64,000 nucleotides of DNA, from NCBI GenBank assembly GCA_033439765.1, contig JAULSN010000002.1, positions 5,766,001 through 5,830,000 of the forward strand, given 5' to 3'. Source of the DNA: Lasiosphaeria ovina (taxonomy: Eukaryota; Ascomycota; Sordariomycetes; Sordariales; Lasiosphaeriaceae). The position numbers were made by a program, and so were the translations under genes. This document shows, in pieces, positions 46,456 to 58,837 of this stretch (position 1 is the stretch's first letter; every line of letters begins with the position of its first letter). The notes beneath the pieces were generated by a model. That model ran no database searches. It was given only the letters and a program-made list of their open reading frames with translations, and had not been told where the DNA came from.

Positions 46456-47790
46456 TCACTTTTGAGGGGGGTTGTGGGCAAAGGCGACACCTTTCTCGAT
46501 ATTGCCCTTCAAGCCCTCGACCGCAACCTTGAGCAGCTCCTTCTCCTTGTCAGTGATGTCGCCAAGGATGTCGATGGCACGCTCGGCACCGTTGGGCTGC
46601 GTGACAGTTAGCACAAAACAACAACAATAAAACAGGAGGCGGGTTGTCACTTACCCCAAGCTCAATCGGAACCGAGAAGAAGTCGACACCAGTCTTCTCC
46701 CGGATCTCCTTTCCACCCGGGATGCCGGGGAGGTAGACGTAGCTGGGCTCGACGAGCCCCTTGGCGCCCTTGAGAGCCTTGAGAAGCTTCTCGGCAAATC
46801 TGTAGCCGGCATAGGCCATCGAGAGGGTAGCAGATCCGAGACCGTCCTTGGCTTTGACAACCTCGTCACCGCCGAACTGGACACGGTTGACCAGAGCATC
46901 GTACTTGTCATCAGGGATGGTGACCTTGGGGGTGACCTGGCTGAACAGAGGGACAATCGTCTCTCCAGAGTGTCCTCCGATAACGGGGACAGTCAGCTCC
47001 TGAGGAGTGGACTTGCCAGCGATCTCGGCCACGAAGGTCTCAGCGCGGACAATGTCGAGGGTGGTAACACCGAAGAGGCGCTGGGCGTTGAAGACGCCCT
47101 TAGCCTTAAGAACCTCGGCCGAGATGGGGACCGTCGAGTTGACGGGGTTGGAGATGACGAGGATAAACGCCTTGGGCGCGACCTCAGCAGCCACCTCGAT
47201 GAGTCCCTTGACGATTCCAGCGTTGATGTTGAAGAGGTCGTCGCGGGTCATGCCAGGCTTGCCTTGACACGCACTGTCAGTACTTGCGAATAGGACAACG
47301 CAGCTCGCATTGATACGTACGGGGAATGCCAGCCGGGATGACGATGATGTCGGCATCCTTGAAGGCGGCCTTGGCACCCTCGTTGGCCGGGAGGTAACCA
47401 GTGGTTTTCTGTTGCTCGCCTGTCAGCCGAAGCCGTCGCCATCGCGGAATTGCTCGCCAACGGAGGTGCTTCTTGTTTTACTCACCGCAACCGACGAGAT
47501 GTGGGAGAGATCGGCGGCGACGCCGGGGGTGTTGACTACATCGTACAAGGCGAGCTCGTCAACGAGCGGGGAGAGCTTCAGGAGCAGGGACAACGGCTGT
47601 GGAACATGTGTCAATAGTCTGCCTCTGAGCGATCCAACACAATACCCGGACACTCGGCAGCGGGGAGTTCAAACCTGTCCAATTCCGCCCGAGGCGCCGG
47701 CGACAACTGTCGACCAAGTCAGCTCGTGCCGTCAACTCGCGCAAACAACGGGAGCTTTTCTCTTGCTGCTTGCTTACCAGCTTTGACCAT
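46456..47790 (-). CDS. malate dehydrogenase, cytosolic-type, NAD-dependent
   Basis: Exons 47790-47778 (13 bases), 47706-47675, 47596-47486, 47408-47321, 47262-46655, 46596-46456, giving 330 aa. It interconverts malate and oxaloacetate. Visible: the Rossmann motif [11 protein letters not shown] (residues 5-15, assembled from two small exons), substrate Arg region IPAGIPRKPGMTR (about 76-88), [10 protein letters not shown], and the catalytic His motif VIGGHSGET (His about 179). It has no mitochondrial presequence, since the Rossmann strand starts at residue 3, and no C-terminal SKL (it ends HNPPQK); a cytosolic form is therefore inferred. The fragmented 5' end (13- and 32-base exons) is typical of ascomycete MDH genes. 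Confidence 0.94.
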
Positions 47791-48926
47791 TTTGATGATG
47801 GGATATCGTGGGAAGCGGACGTAAAGCGGGGTGGAGGGGTAAACTGAGGTGGAGGGGGAGTCCGGAGTCAGCGTCTTGTGCTTTGGAGCGCCCAATTGCC
47901 TCGGGAACAGCAGAGCAGGCAATTAAAAGCAAAATGGCTTGACCCACCGTGGGAGATTGTGCGGCGAGAGAAACCGACAACCGAGGTGATGCAATTGCTG
48001 AGATGCTTGTGCAAGTCTTGTTGGTGTGGCCTGGCAGTGCTACTCCGTACTGGTCGCAGTGTGGAGGAGCTCGGAGTGGCGCCTTTAAGTACTAGCGGGG
48101 TCGTGAAATGCCAGTCAGGGCAGGAGCTCTATGCCCCGCGTTGTCACGGCCGCTGCCCTCCACAGCCTGCCTCCTGCCTGCTGGGTGTCGCATTACCTGT
48201 CTCCTCCCGAAGAGGGGGTCTCGATCCCTTGCCGCGTGATGGCGTGCTGGATTCTTACTCGCTGCCGTGGAGGGAAGGCTCTCAGTATGCACCGAGCGTC
48301 TATTTGAGCGGTTTCATTCTAGTGCCAGAGAACAGACAGAAAGGCTGTGGTATTGATCGAGACTGAGATCGAAATCAAACATACCTTTCCCATACTACAT
48401 GCAATACAGCATCTGAGCCGGGTTCATTTCCAATAAATGCTTCGCCGGAAAGTCAGGGGCCGTTTCCGTACGCACATGTCGCTTCCGAGGTCCGGCTCAT
48501 GTCATGGATTGCACGGGGTGCCTAATCGGGCAACATCGGGAATTCGCCAGGGTCAAGCCGAAGAGACCCGCAGCGTCACCAACTCATCCGTTTCAAAAAC
48601 AGCATGCTGGAAACATTTGCCGACGCTTGTCCATTGAACGAAGGAATCGGCTGCGTACAGCTGATGCTTGGCATTTGGACTCGATGCCATAGACTGCCTG
48701 GAGTGGCTCGTGGAGCCACACTGCCACTCTGGCTGGTTGCAATTAAGGACACGCGCTGAATGATGTGTTGTTTAGATATCAAACGCCGTAGCCATCCCCG
48801 AATGCAAGAACTGGCAACCCGCCTTGTCCCATTGCTACCGTCCATCTAAGTCATGCGCCTCTTGTGAGGCTTCCCAACTCAGTACAACGAGACACGTCCT
48901 GCCCCATCACAAAACCGTCGTCCACT
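47791..48926. other. intergenic, malate dehydrogenase promoter
   Basis: 1.1 kb between the MDH start and the eL28 3' end (same strand). No recognisable gene; plus-strand frames of up to 162 codons here lack domain similarity. Confidence 0.5.
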
Positions 48927-49631
48927 TTAGTTCTCAGCAGCAGCCTTCTTGGCAGCGTTGCCCCTCAGCTTCTTCTCGGGCGAGGCCTTGACAGGTCTCT
49001 GGGACTTGCGGATGGCGCTGGCACGGGCAACGGCGGTTTGGCGGAGGTCGGCGCGGTAACCGGACTTGGCGGTCTGGGTCGCAATGTTCTTGTAGGTCCT
49101 GTTCCAATACGTCAGTATTTCCCGCCCATTCGCTGAGGGTAGAGTGCGTCCACTGACTTTCTGGCAGACTTGTTGCCGCCATAGGTGACGGTGTAGCGGC
49201 CGGTCAAGGGCTTATTACCGGCACCGGCCTTCTTAGTGATAACCTGAACGCCGCCCTTCTCATTGGGGACGACTCCGACAGCCTATTCCCATCGTTGTTA
49301 GGCGCAAGCTCCATCAGGGGCATTGAAATAGTCGACATCGCGCGCGGCGTACCTTCTCGTTGACGAAACCAGCATGCTAATTCCCGTGTCAGTTATTTGC
49401 CATAAAACTTGGATATCTGGGGCGTACCTTGCGCGAATGGACGTTCGCCAAGTTATAGGGGTCGCGGGAGAACCGGAGACCACCGGTGGTCTTCCTCTTC
49501 ACGAGGAAGGCATTCTGGTTGCCTTCGAGACATTGATGTTAGGGCTGGCAATTTTTTTGGCATTGCTGGAACAAATAGAACTTACGGGTCACCTCCCAGA
49601 TGAGATCTGCAGAAACGTTAGGGAACGACAT
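48927..49631 (-). CDS. 60S ribosomal protein eL28
   Basis: Exons 49631-49586, 49522-49428, 49376-49353 (24 bases), 49282-49158, 49098-48927, giving 153 aa. A structural protein of the large ribosomal subunit. Landmarks: SADLIWEVTRNQNAFLVKRK, LRFSRDPYNLANVHSRKHAG, FVNEKAVGVVP, and a basic C-terminal half (TAKSGYRADLRQTAVARASA, RKSQRPVKASPEKKLRG). Four introns, one of them after a 24-base exon, are usual for a fungal ribosomal protein gene. The intron 4 donor is GTCAGT, weaker than the others. The gene is divergent from the DUF2015 gene. Confidence 0.93.
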
Positions 49632-50402
49632 TGTGGCGGTATATGTGCTTCAAGAGAATTAGAAGCAAAAAGTGAGGCGAGAGTCGAGTCGTCTACAAGT
49701 GTTCGTCCCGGTCTCGAATTTCGGATTCAACGCCTTGGATTTTTGGCGCGCAAACTGAATGTGGGCTCGCCTAAAATCCTATTTCCAGACTAGCCTCCCC
49801 AAGATCTTGGCGGGCCAAACTGGCTAAAATCCGGAAATGACCCAGGTCCAGATGGGTCAGAGCGTTGTGGCCCGTGCACCCCCTACCGCCACCGCCTTTC
49901 CATCGCATCCGTCAATTCCTGGCTGACGAGTCCGACCCCGATTAGCAGCAGCAGGTGTCACTGGCCTAATTGCCATCTCCTGGTTGCGTGAAACGTCTAC
50001 CATAACAGCCCAGCAGGACCGTCTATGGAGTTGCTCGCCCAGTTGTGTAGTATGTGCCAAAGTCCATCGGCGAAATAACTGCTGCATCTTCATTTTTTCC
50101 CTTCCGCTTGTCCGCTTGATAGCTCGGCTTGCCACTTTCCTCTCGTCCATCTGGCCCGCCCCAGCCGGCCATCCTCAGCCTCCCGAGGCCTCCGCGGCCA
50201 CGAAGATCACGACCGTCGTTCCGACCGGAATACTCCCGTGACGACGAGGAGCCGCCACTGTCCAGCCCGGCTATCCCCAGACCTTCCCGGCCTTGATTTT
50301 GCCGACTAGGGGCATCTTCTCGCCTGCAGCGCCAACACGCAACCGGGCATCGTTTAAAAGCCGTCCCTCCCGCAGGCGCGACACCACAAGCAGCCAGGAA
50401 AA
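49632..50402. promoter_or_regulatory. divergent promoter region, eL28 and DUF2015 genes
   Basis: 771 bases between two divergent start codons; both promoters must lie here. CT-rich leader sequence precedes the DUF2015 ATG. No individual site can be assigned. Confidence 0.5.
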
Positions 50403-50837
50403 ATGGCGTACATCATCTACTCCCTCACCTTCATCACCATCGTCTTCGGCACGCTCCTGTACCTTACGCGGGCGCGGTGGTTACCAAGAATGCAGGACGC
50501 CGTGGCGCGGATCGACCTACCGGGGCGCGAATACCTGTACTCGCAGCTGCCAACAACAGGAGGCGGCTCGTCGGCATCGCGCGGCGGCGACTCGTTTTCG
50601 GGCGACATGGAAGCCGGGCTCTCGTCGACCACGTTCGACCTGAGCGGCAACGTGGCGGACGGCGACGGGCGCGCGGGGCTCGACGACGCGGCCAAGCGCG
50701 AGATCCTAACCATCATGAAGAAGCGGCGCCTGCGCTTTGACGAGGCCCGCCGCGCCTACATGGAGCAGCGCTTCAAGGCCAACGGCATCGGTGCCGACGG
50801 CCGGCCCAAGGACCCCAAGTTTGTCAGCTTCTCGTGA
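50403..50837 (+). CDS. DUF2015/UPF0357 small membrane-anchored protein (YCL012C-like)
   Basis: A single exon of 144 aa. An N-terminal membrane segment (IYSLTFITIVFGTLLYL, about residues 4-20) is followed by RARWLPR, a Gly/Ser-rich middle, and the conserved C-terminal block ILTIMKKRRLRFDEARRAYM, EQRFKANGIGADGRPKDPKFVSF. This matches the fungal DUF2015 (UPF0357) family, whose function is not known. The ATG at 50403 has an AAAATGG context. It converges with ERG3. Confidence 0.88.
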   Translation: MAYIIYSLTFITIVFGTLLYLTRARWLPRMQDAVARIDLPGREYLYSQLPTTGGGSSASRGGDSFSGDMEAGLSSTTFDLSGNVADGDGRAGLDDAAKREILTIMKKRRLRFDEARRAYMEQRFKANGIGADGRPKDPKFVSFS

Positions 50838-51806
50838 CGAGGGGACACGGCATCAACGAGAAGAAAACAGAAAGAGAAAAAAAACGCTCCAAAAGCAGGC
50901 TTGTTCTTGAGGGAGCCGGAGGCTGGAGGACCGACCTCTGGAGATGGCACACAAGACTGCTTTCTCCATTTTTCTTCGAGCTGGGAGATATTTCCTTTTT
51001 TCCCTCCACTTGTGTTCCAAATCCTCTTCACGATCGGGGCTTCACGATGAAGGGTGGTTTCTTTCCGACCTGCAGAAGCACCAACTGCACGACTTTCCGG
51101 GTCTTTAATCCTCTATGTACGGCATGGCCTTAGCATTTCCTTTGTTTGCATATATCCGACGGGGTTGGACTTGCGGTCCTGCACGGCGTTTGGGGCGTTT
51201 GTCTTCTTCGGAAGCGTCAGATCAAGGGGTCTCTTGGAGACTGACTGGGGGCTATTTGTTTCTCACTCACTCACTCTATTATTCTCTCTGCCTCATTGGT
51301 TTTTTTGGACTACTTATTGCTAGTGAGCCAGAGTCACCAAATCAGTTCAAGCTGAGCTGTTCGCTTAAGCAAGTATCACACAAGAAAGTGAAAATCACAC
51401 CAGTCTAGCTCGGTAGTAAATTGGGCAGTTTTGTACAGATGAAATGAGTCAGACGACAGTTTCTAGTATTAAAAGTATATAATGCCCGGGTTCTGGGTTT
51501 TTGCTGCGAGACCACCGCTAGCCAAAATCACCAACGGGCACACTGCGTATCCAGTGTCCAACAAAAGAAACAAAAGAAAGAAAAAAATACCAACGCCCCC
51601 CTGCCTTCTCGAGACAGTATGAAGTATATACGATTAGAATGCAGCTATGAACGTGCCGATCAACGATCCTCTCCCTGTCGCCAACCATCCTCCATTATCT
51701 CGTGGTGCTCATTCGGCCGGCTGGCCAGCTAGCCACCCAAGGCGAAAGTCCGCGGGGGCGGCATAATGAACCGGCAAACGCCGTTTTGTGGGACCGACTC
51801 TCGTCT
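50838..51806. other. convergent intergenic stretch
   Basis: 969 bases between the 3' ends of the DUF2015 and ERG3 genes. T-rich and A-rich patches consistent with 3' UTRs. No gene seen. Confidence 0.55.
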
Positions 51807-52949
51807 CTACTGTGACTTCTTGTCCTCTGGCAGGTAGACGCGGTCGTCCTCGCCCTCAACGTCCTTGACCAGCTCCTCCATGATGGTGACCTGCTTCTCC
51901 CACATCTTCTTGCTCATCTTCTTCTCCTTCTTGAACATGTCCTGGTCGGGCTCGCGGTAGCTGCCGCCGAGGCGGTCCCACAGCGTCGTGTACTGGCCGT
52001 AGTTGTAGTTGAAGGCGAAGTGGTGGACGCTGTGGCAGGCGGCGCCGTTGATGATGGGGTTGTTGCTGACGTACTCGCCATCGTGGATCATGATGGTCCA
52101 GAAATTGATGAAGACGAACAGGCCGACGTACGCCAGCTTCTGCAGCGGGAAGATGAAGGGAAACACGTGGTACGGGATGCTCTGCGCGAAGCCGTCGACG
52201 GGATGGAAGGCATAGCTGGCGTAGGGCGTCGGCATGATCCACTTGTGGTGCGGCTTGTGCAGGTACTTGTACACGGACGAGTGGTGCAGGCTCCGGTGGA
52301 TCCAGTAGACGCCGCAGTCCGTGAATAGTAGGAAGAGCGGGAATTGGAACCAGTCGTACCACGCGCCGGGACCGTCGGCCGACCGATCGTAGAGCTTGCT
52401 GTAGCCCTGGCACTCGAGCACGATGAGCGGGAACGTGAGCAGCGCCATGCCCGGTAGCGCCCAGTTGGCCTGCGCAATCTCCATTGAGACCTGGTTCTTG
52501 AGAAACTTGGGGTGGTCCATCCCCTTCTTGTCAAAGACGAATATGTAGGAAAGAGTAGAGAAGCCAAAGTAGGTAACGAGGCCAAAGAGCCTATTGTTTT
52601 CGAGTCAGTCGAAATTCCCGCCGCGCCCCCGCCACCCACCCACGCCTCACGGCATGGCGAGTATAAAAGAGGACTCGGAACTGGGGCGTACGTACCATAG
52701 TATGAGAAACAGCGAAAAAGACTGGCGGATGATGTTATCTCTGTCCAAGGAGCTCGAGTAGGCGGCTTGTGATGGCTCGAAGGTGAAAAAGGTTGTGGCA
52801 GGCTTGTGCTGCCATGTTGACAGAGCTGGGACGGTACCGTTGGCGAGCGCGCCTTGGTCAAAGCCGTACAGAGCGGGCTTCGCCGGCAGTGCCCAGGCGT
52901 AGAGGTAGTCGAACAGGAACGTGTCCGTCACCTCGAGGATAACATCCAT
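51807..52949 (-). CDS. ERG3: C-5 sterol desaturase (ERG3)
   Basis: Exons 52949-52696 and 52590-51807, giving 345 aa. Erg3 is an ER membrane di-iron enzyme that introduces the C5-C6 double bond in ergosterol synthesis. All three histidine boxes of the fatty-acid hydroxylase superfamily are present: HRSLHH (183-188), HKPHH (196-200), HSVHH (271-275), with FAFNYNYGQYTTLWDR after the last. Hydrophobic spans lie at about 70-105 and 129-145 and around FIFPLQKLAYVGLFVFINF. The C-terminus is charged (EDKKSQ). Splicing joins TG|G into a Trp codon. The gene appears intact; loss of Erg3 is a known route to azole tolerance, and nothing here suggests loss. Confidence 0.95.
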
Positions 52950-54166
52950 CTTGGAGGGATAGACGGGCAAAAAAACCGTCAAGAGAATTGAAGGGCCGGA
53001 TGCGAAAACGGCGTGCAGTTGACAATGGCCTTTCCAGGCGCGACGATCTGACTTGACAGCACTAGGTGGCGGTCAAAGTTCCCTCAGGTTGCGCAACGGT
53101 GGAAAGAGGCAGTCGAAGATTTTGCCGCGACTGGGAATGGACAGTGGGCGGGCGGGCAGCGGTCACCCAGTTAATGAATTAATTCAGACTCGGCTCCGTA
53201 TTCGCAATTTCCAGATGGCCCCCTCCCGGCTCTGAATCGCCCGGCAAAATAGGGGTCCAGGGGATGTGCTACTAGCTGGGCAGAGAAACGTCAACGAATG
53301 GGACTATCCAATTGCCGCAAAATCCTGGGGTTACAAAGAAAGGCAATGCAGCAGAAGGAGTGGAACACCAACGACAGCTCCGAGTGGGTGTCTCATGAGG
53401 ATTGATTCCTCTACTCGAGTACTGCAACCCGACCCTCCCTTTAAGTAAGGCATGCTTAGTCCCTATCTTTAGACCGCCAAGTGCCTCCTATTCCCAAGAC
53501 TACGACCCCAATTTGCAAATTTGCCAGTTCAGACGAAAATCCCGTCCCTAGACGCGCCAGTTCCTGACTTAACAGCTGTCGCACGCACGTTCGGGTTCGG
53601 GAATCGTGCAACAAAATCCTAAAATTCGAGGTGGCTCCCAATCGAGCTTCTTGATTCGCCGTGCTCGCGTTCCTGTTTCTCGGAGGCACAGCGATGCCGA
53701 TGCACGGAATGGCGTGGTTATCCACTTGTGGCGAGGTTCCAAGCTTTAGTGTAGAACCCAATTCACAATTGATCCTAACTCCCCACGCAGCCCTCAGGGT
53801 ACCCTCCCTGAACAGGAATTGAGGGGCTACTGCAAACGGGCAGCGGCTGTGCCTCGAATCCCCGCCGGACTTATCGAATCCCCGCCAGACACCTACCGAT
53901 CGTCCCCCCACTCACATGACAAGGCAATCCGAATACGAACACCTCAGGTTTGGGGTTTTGGAGACAATTTTAACAGATGAATTGTTATATTTAAATACCA
54001 AGAAAACTCTAATAAGATGTGCTTGAAACTTTATTTCTTTTTACTGGTCGAACGCCAAGGGAGCCGGCGGGTTCAGCTGCAGAACCGCTACCTACTATGT
54101 ATGGATCCGTCCATCCCATCCCGGCATGTCCGGGACTCGGAGTATCGTCCGGTGCCCTAGAGCCAT
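52950..54166. other. intergenic, ERG3 promoter
   Basis: 1.2 kb between the ERG3 start and the UstYa-like gene 3' end. A minus-strand open frame of 151 codons (53911-53456) has no recognisable domain. No gene called. Confidence 0.5.
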
Positions 54167-55173
54167 TTATACATCATGGTCCCACGCCACGACGTGGTCG
54201 TTGTTCCACTTCCTGATGGCCTCAAAGTTCCTACACATGTGGTTGATCTGGAAGTCGGGCCACTCGCCTTCGATGCCTTCGTCCGCCAGCTCGGGGAACG
54301 TCTTGAAGGTGAAGACGCTCACGTCGCTCTGACACATGAGGTTTTCTCGAATCGCCTCGATGCAGTGATCTGCGGGGGGTGACAAATTTTAGCAACTTGC
54401 GTTTAACGGCGATTGGCAATCTTCATCCATCACTATACGTACCGACGTGACCGAAGAGGTCCTCCGGGCCATCCGCGTTCCCGACATCGCCGCCTAACTC
54501 CTTCTGGCCGTAATAATCGCTGTATATCGCCTGCCTTAGGAGGTTGAGGCAGTGCAGCTGATGGAAAACCTCAACGCCAGCTCTATAGCCCCATTTGCCT
54601 GTCCTGGGGTCTTGGATCTTGAGCGAGTCCGGTGACAACCCCAGCTTGACTCTCTCCTCCTCTGTGATCATAATGTCGCCAACTTATATCTATGTCAGCG
54701 GCTGTCGTTCATTTCGGCCCAGATCGTGAGAATGATGCTTACTGTCATTGGCGATGACGTTCCAGGCGTCGTCCACAGCAGGACCGTAGCCCGCATATGG
54801 CGAGCCTTTCGGGATAGGCGCGAGAGTAAACTTGTTCAGCTCATACTTGACGGCAGGGAACAGCGGAGCTGTTGAAAGAGTTAGCCCAAGAACTTGAGGA
54901 CGAGACCAAGAGCGAGAAAAGCCTACAGTATGTGGAAATGTGGTCCAGGAGGTGTGTTGACGGATTCGCTGATTTTACGCAAAACGAGAGTGTGAATAGA
55001 GTCACTGAGGCGGACAAGAGCAAGGCATGAACAAGCCATATCCAGTGCGATTGCAACGGCCTTGCTGGCCCAGAATCTGTCTTCCTGCTCCCTGGCAGCC
55101 AGGGTGTCTTCTCTGTTGAGCCATTGACGCTCTCTTCCTCGTCAAGAGGCACAGAATGGTAGTCGTTTGGCAT
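54167..55173 (-). CDS. UstYa-like (DUF3328) oxidase-family protein
   Basis: Exons 55173-54927, 54868-54743, 54682-54443, 54369-54167, giving 271 aa. DUF3328/UstYa proteins are fungal membrane-anchored oxidases, known from ustiloxin and other dikaritin RiPP pathways where they help cyclise core peptides, and from cyclochlorotine synthesis. Visible: a short cytosolic N-terminus, one membrane span (WIWLVHALLLSASVTLFTLSF, about 45-65), a STYSPLFPAVKYE block, the first HxxHC motif HQLHC (165-169) in VFHQLHCLNLLR, and the second motif DHCIEAIR (205-212). Both hallmark motifs are intact, so a functional enzyme is plausible. It is divergent from the repeat-protein gene at 58487. No second UstYa, UstYb or methyltransferase is seen in the window. 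Confidence 0.88.
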
Positions 55174-58100
55174 TGTAAAGGAGCGGAAGCTTGGATGAGA
55201 AGATAGAAAATGATGTAAAAATATTACAAGACAATCTTCACCAGTGAAGACGCGAAGAAGAGCACACCAGGTACCTGCCCGTAGATGCAACAAGGAGAGG
55301 AAACTGGGTGAAAGAGAGTGGGCGAAAAGAAACTGGGCCAAGGGATCAGCAACAGGCTCAACGGTAGACGCCCAGCGGGGGATCTGGTCGATGGACTCAC
55401 TCAATGGAACTATGGGTGCGATAGGACAAGCCCGATCAGCATAGGATCGAGAGCAAAGGAAAATCAAGAGCAGAGCAGAGCACGAGAAAAAGGGAATGTC
55501 TAGGCGAGATGAACGCCCTGGTTCATTCTCGAAACCGTCTATGTGGGAACAGGAGACATCAGACAAAATCTAACGCTACCTTGGGTCGGGCGGGCTACCA
55601 CTACGAGCCAAGGGTGACAGGGCTGCCCTAGCTGGCTCGCGTGTTTGAGTCTTGGCCTAGCAACGTCAAGATGCGACGACATGGAATAGGAGGACAATGC
55701 ATTGGTTCTCGTCCCAATCGAGGGGAGCACTGTGCTGCACAACACGCGCTGCAGGGCACTGCAGGGCACGGCACGATGCTGCATTGCAATCACTGCGCTG
55801 CAGTCGGACAAGAACAACATCGGGTTTGTACGTAATTCTATGTTCGACGACGGGACCATACCAATACCAGTAGAGAAGGGGTCTGTCGGTTTGCTTCAAT
55901 GCTCAAAGCGAGCAGACGCTTGCGGGGGTAAAGCGGTCCACAGGTGAAACCCGAAAAGCTGGGGAAGGAAACTTTTTGACGCCTTCGCCAAGCCTCAAAC
56001 ATGTTTCAGCCACCAAACCGAGCGGTGCACAGAGTCAGTGGATCAAAGTCCCAATCTCATTGGTTTCATCGCCCTGGCTTGACCAGAAGCTGGAACCATG
56101 GTGCGTCTCAGATAAGATAAGAGATGAGATGACTGCTGCCTTGACCTCGACTAAGTGGTATTTTTCGAGGCGCATCAACAAAAGGGGAGCTGTGCAAGCA
56201 TAGGTAGCCCGAGTAACATTGCATTGGGAGAAAGAAACCGCAAACGGCAATTCTAGAGCCGCCAAGGGGTCTAAAAGGTTTTAGCCAGCCTGGTCGTCAC
56301 ATACTTGTACCATTCATTCCGGCCTCTGAACTGAGCTGTCTGGAGCTGCCAAGGTAGCCCTCATAGGGTTTGTTCTTATTTTCTTACCGGCTTGAATCTT
56401 GGCGGTACAGTAATCGTGATCGAACGGCCCTGTTTCATTGTCCGATCTCACTCGACTTCTAAAGAACAATTATAAGACGAGGTCGAATGGACCAGAAATG
56501 AGGCAACTGGAAGTGAGGACCACGGCCACAGCTACCCAGATGGTCGTCTAGATGCGGTAGGTGGTTCGTATTTAGTTCCGCGGATAAAAGACTAGGGCAC
56601 TCGGTAGGCCATACCCACCTGTAACTTCGCTTCAGCACACTACACTAGGTAGTTTCTCATCGGTAACTCTTTGTAGTTTTGCATCAGATGCTAGTCTCAG
56701 CTAGGTACGAACATAACCTGGAGACTCTATAGGGAGTCATTCATGGTTGGGCCAGCCGCCACAAGACACTGTATGTACTTCGTATACTAGTAAAACGGGG
56801 CATAGAGGTAGTTCTTTGTATGTATGAACGAGATAATTGAAAGGTCGTGTATTTGAAATACGGATTGCAGTCTCGACAGACGTATTGCACAACAAAAATA
56901 TGCGTCGTTACTGGTCCAAATACATGCAGCGTCCATTTTAGTTTTGTGTCACCGAAGGTCCCTGGTTTCGCAGAGCAGCTGGGACCACTCCGGGGGGGAT
57001 TCCCGCCAAGCCAGCGCCTGCAGGTCCACCAGCAAACAAGCTCTTGCCAAGCTGAGGCGGCCAACAATTGCGGGCAAGTGCAGACGAGCGGCGATTTGCT
57101 TTCAGCTGCCATTTCTCCTATAGCGTCTAGCAACATCCATCCATCCATCCATCCCATCCCACCCCATCCCATCCATCGCTTGCTATTCATGCCGCACAGG
57201 CTCGCCGAAAGCTAAGGTACTACGGTACTTTAAACGAAGCCATGCCCCAGACTACGCTCAAACACAGCGTTACCAAAATGAGAACGAAGAACCCCAAAAC
57301 TTCATCCTCGGTTAGGAGTTCGTACTCGGTCAGTTTATGCCTCAGGACTTGCGACGACGGCATTCCCGTGTCGATCGAGTTCGGCCAGCCAACAGCTAGC
57401 AACAAGATGCGAGAAGACTCGATGGATCTCTAGCAATTCAGCCGAGAGCCCGGATCTTTGCGAGAATCTCGTCGATGATCGGTGATTCTGGCTGAGGATG
57501 GCAGAAGAAAGGAAGCAACTGGAGCCGTGCCAAGCACTCGCCCCGATCTTAATCTGGGGAAATGTCCATCTTGTGCCGTGTGTGCCGGGGTTTGTTCAGG
57601 CACAGACAGACACCTGGCACAAACCACACGCACCCCGGGCGGTTGACGGCGAGATGACGCTAACTGGCCCAGCCAGAAACTGTTCGTGGCTTGCTCTCGG
57701 CCCTGCTGGCCCTCCCCCGGGTCCACCTGCCTTGGGCCTCGATCTGATCGTCAGGATTCCCTCAGCCTGACCCTGTAACACTTTGCCAAGACACGGTGTG
57801 ACCGCGCGCCTCAAAGCTTGGTCAAGACTCAGGGTAGGCAATGAGAAACACCGACAATGGGTAATCACGGTGAATGCTTGGGCTGGCTGGCATACCAGTC
57901 CAGGTCCGGGGTAGTGCCCGGCGGGCCTCGTCTGGGCATCCCTCCCAGACTCCACACCAGTCCATTCTGTCCATTCCTTGCCCATCCCAAGTCGAGCCAG
58001 TGCCATCCCATCCCCGCTCAAACACTAGCCCGCAATGAGACCCAGCCGTCTGTCTGCAGTTCGTCTGCAGTCCGGCATCGTGAGACGCGCCTCACCACCT

Positions 58101-58486
58101 GGATACGCTCCACAGCTTTGTCGATCAGGTTTCGCCGGCTTGGTATGTTCACCGTAACCGTCGACCGATTGGTGGCTCGCGGATATCGGCAACAAGTGTT
58201 GCTGATGAAGGGGGCTCCTGTGAGCGAGCCAGGACTCAGGAGTGGCACGTTCGTGCTCCGTCACCCTTCGACCACTCCTGGACCTAGCGTCATGGCTTCC
58301 TGAGGTAGGGAGCGCCTTCGAAGCCAAGTCTATAAAGTAACTAGGTCTCCGTCAGGCCATGAGGTATTGGGTCTTGGTGTCTATCCGCCTTCACTTCCTT
58401 GGCATTTTGCAGGTCATCCTTTCTTCGCTTCTATCGCCACTCTTTATTTACTTTTCTCCGCTGCCGGCCAGCACGTTTTATTCAAG
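55174..58486. other. intergenic between UstYa-like and repeat-precursor genes
   Basis: 3.3 kb between two divergent start codons without a supportable gene. It contains tandem GATA-type motifs (AGATAAGATAAGAGATGAG near 56110-56128), a (CATC)n tract near 57136-57180 and, at 58331-58336, a TATAAA box about 155 bases before the precursor ATG. Confidence 0.5.
58331..58336 (+). promoter_or_regulatory. TATA box of the repeat-precursor gene
   Basis: TATAAA in the context CAAGTCTATAAAGTAAC, about 155 bases upstream of the ATG at 58487 and followed by a pyrimidine-rich leader. This suggests a strong, regulated promoter (inference). Confidence 0.5.
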
Positions 58487-58805
58487 ATGCACGCCCCTAC
58501 CTTTGGACACTTCCTTGTTGGAGTCATTGCCGCGTCTTCGGCCGTCGCCTTCCAGGTGTCGACCCTGACCCGAGCTGTGAGTTCTCCCCTGACGTGTCCC
58601 TCTTGTGGACCTTTCAAAGCTAACAGTTGACTAGGGCTCCGCTCTTGCCATCCTTGGCCCGGCTGTGGCCGTAGCTCTGCCCTTTGTTGGCGATGTTCCA
58701 GCAATCGAGGCTAGACATCACAAGGGCCAGAAGCCCAAGGGCAACAACAACAAGGGAGCCCGCGATGTTGAGGCCAGGCACCACAAGGGCCAGAAGCCTA
58801 AGGGC

Positions 58806-58837
<32 letters not shown>

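Noticed and set aside
53456..53911. 151-codon minus-strand frame upstream of ERG3
   Set aside because: No domain or leader, and it falls in the ERG3 promoter interval.
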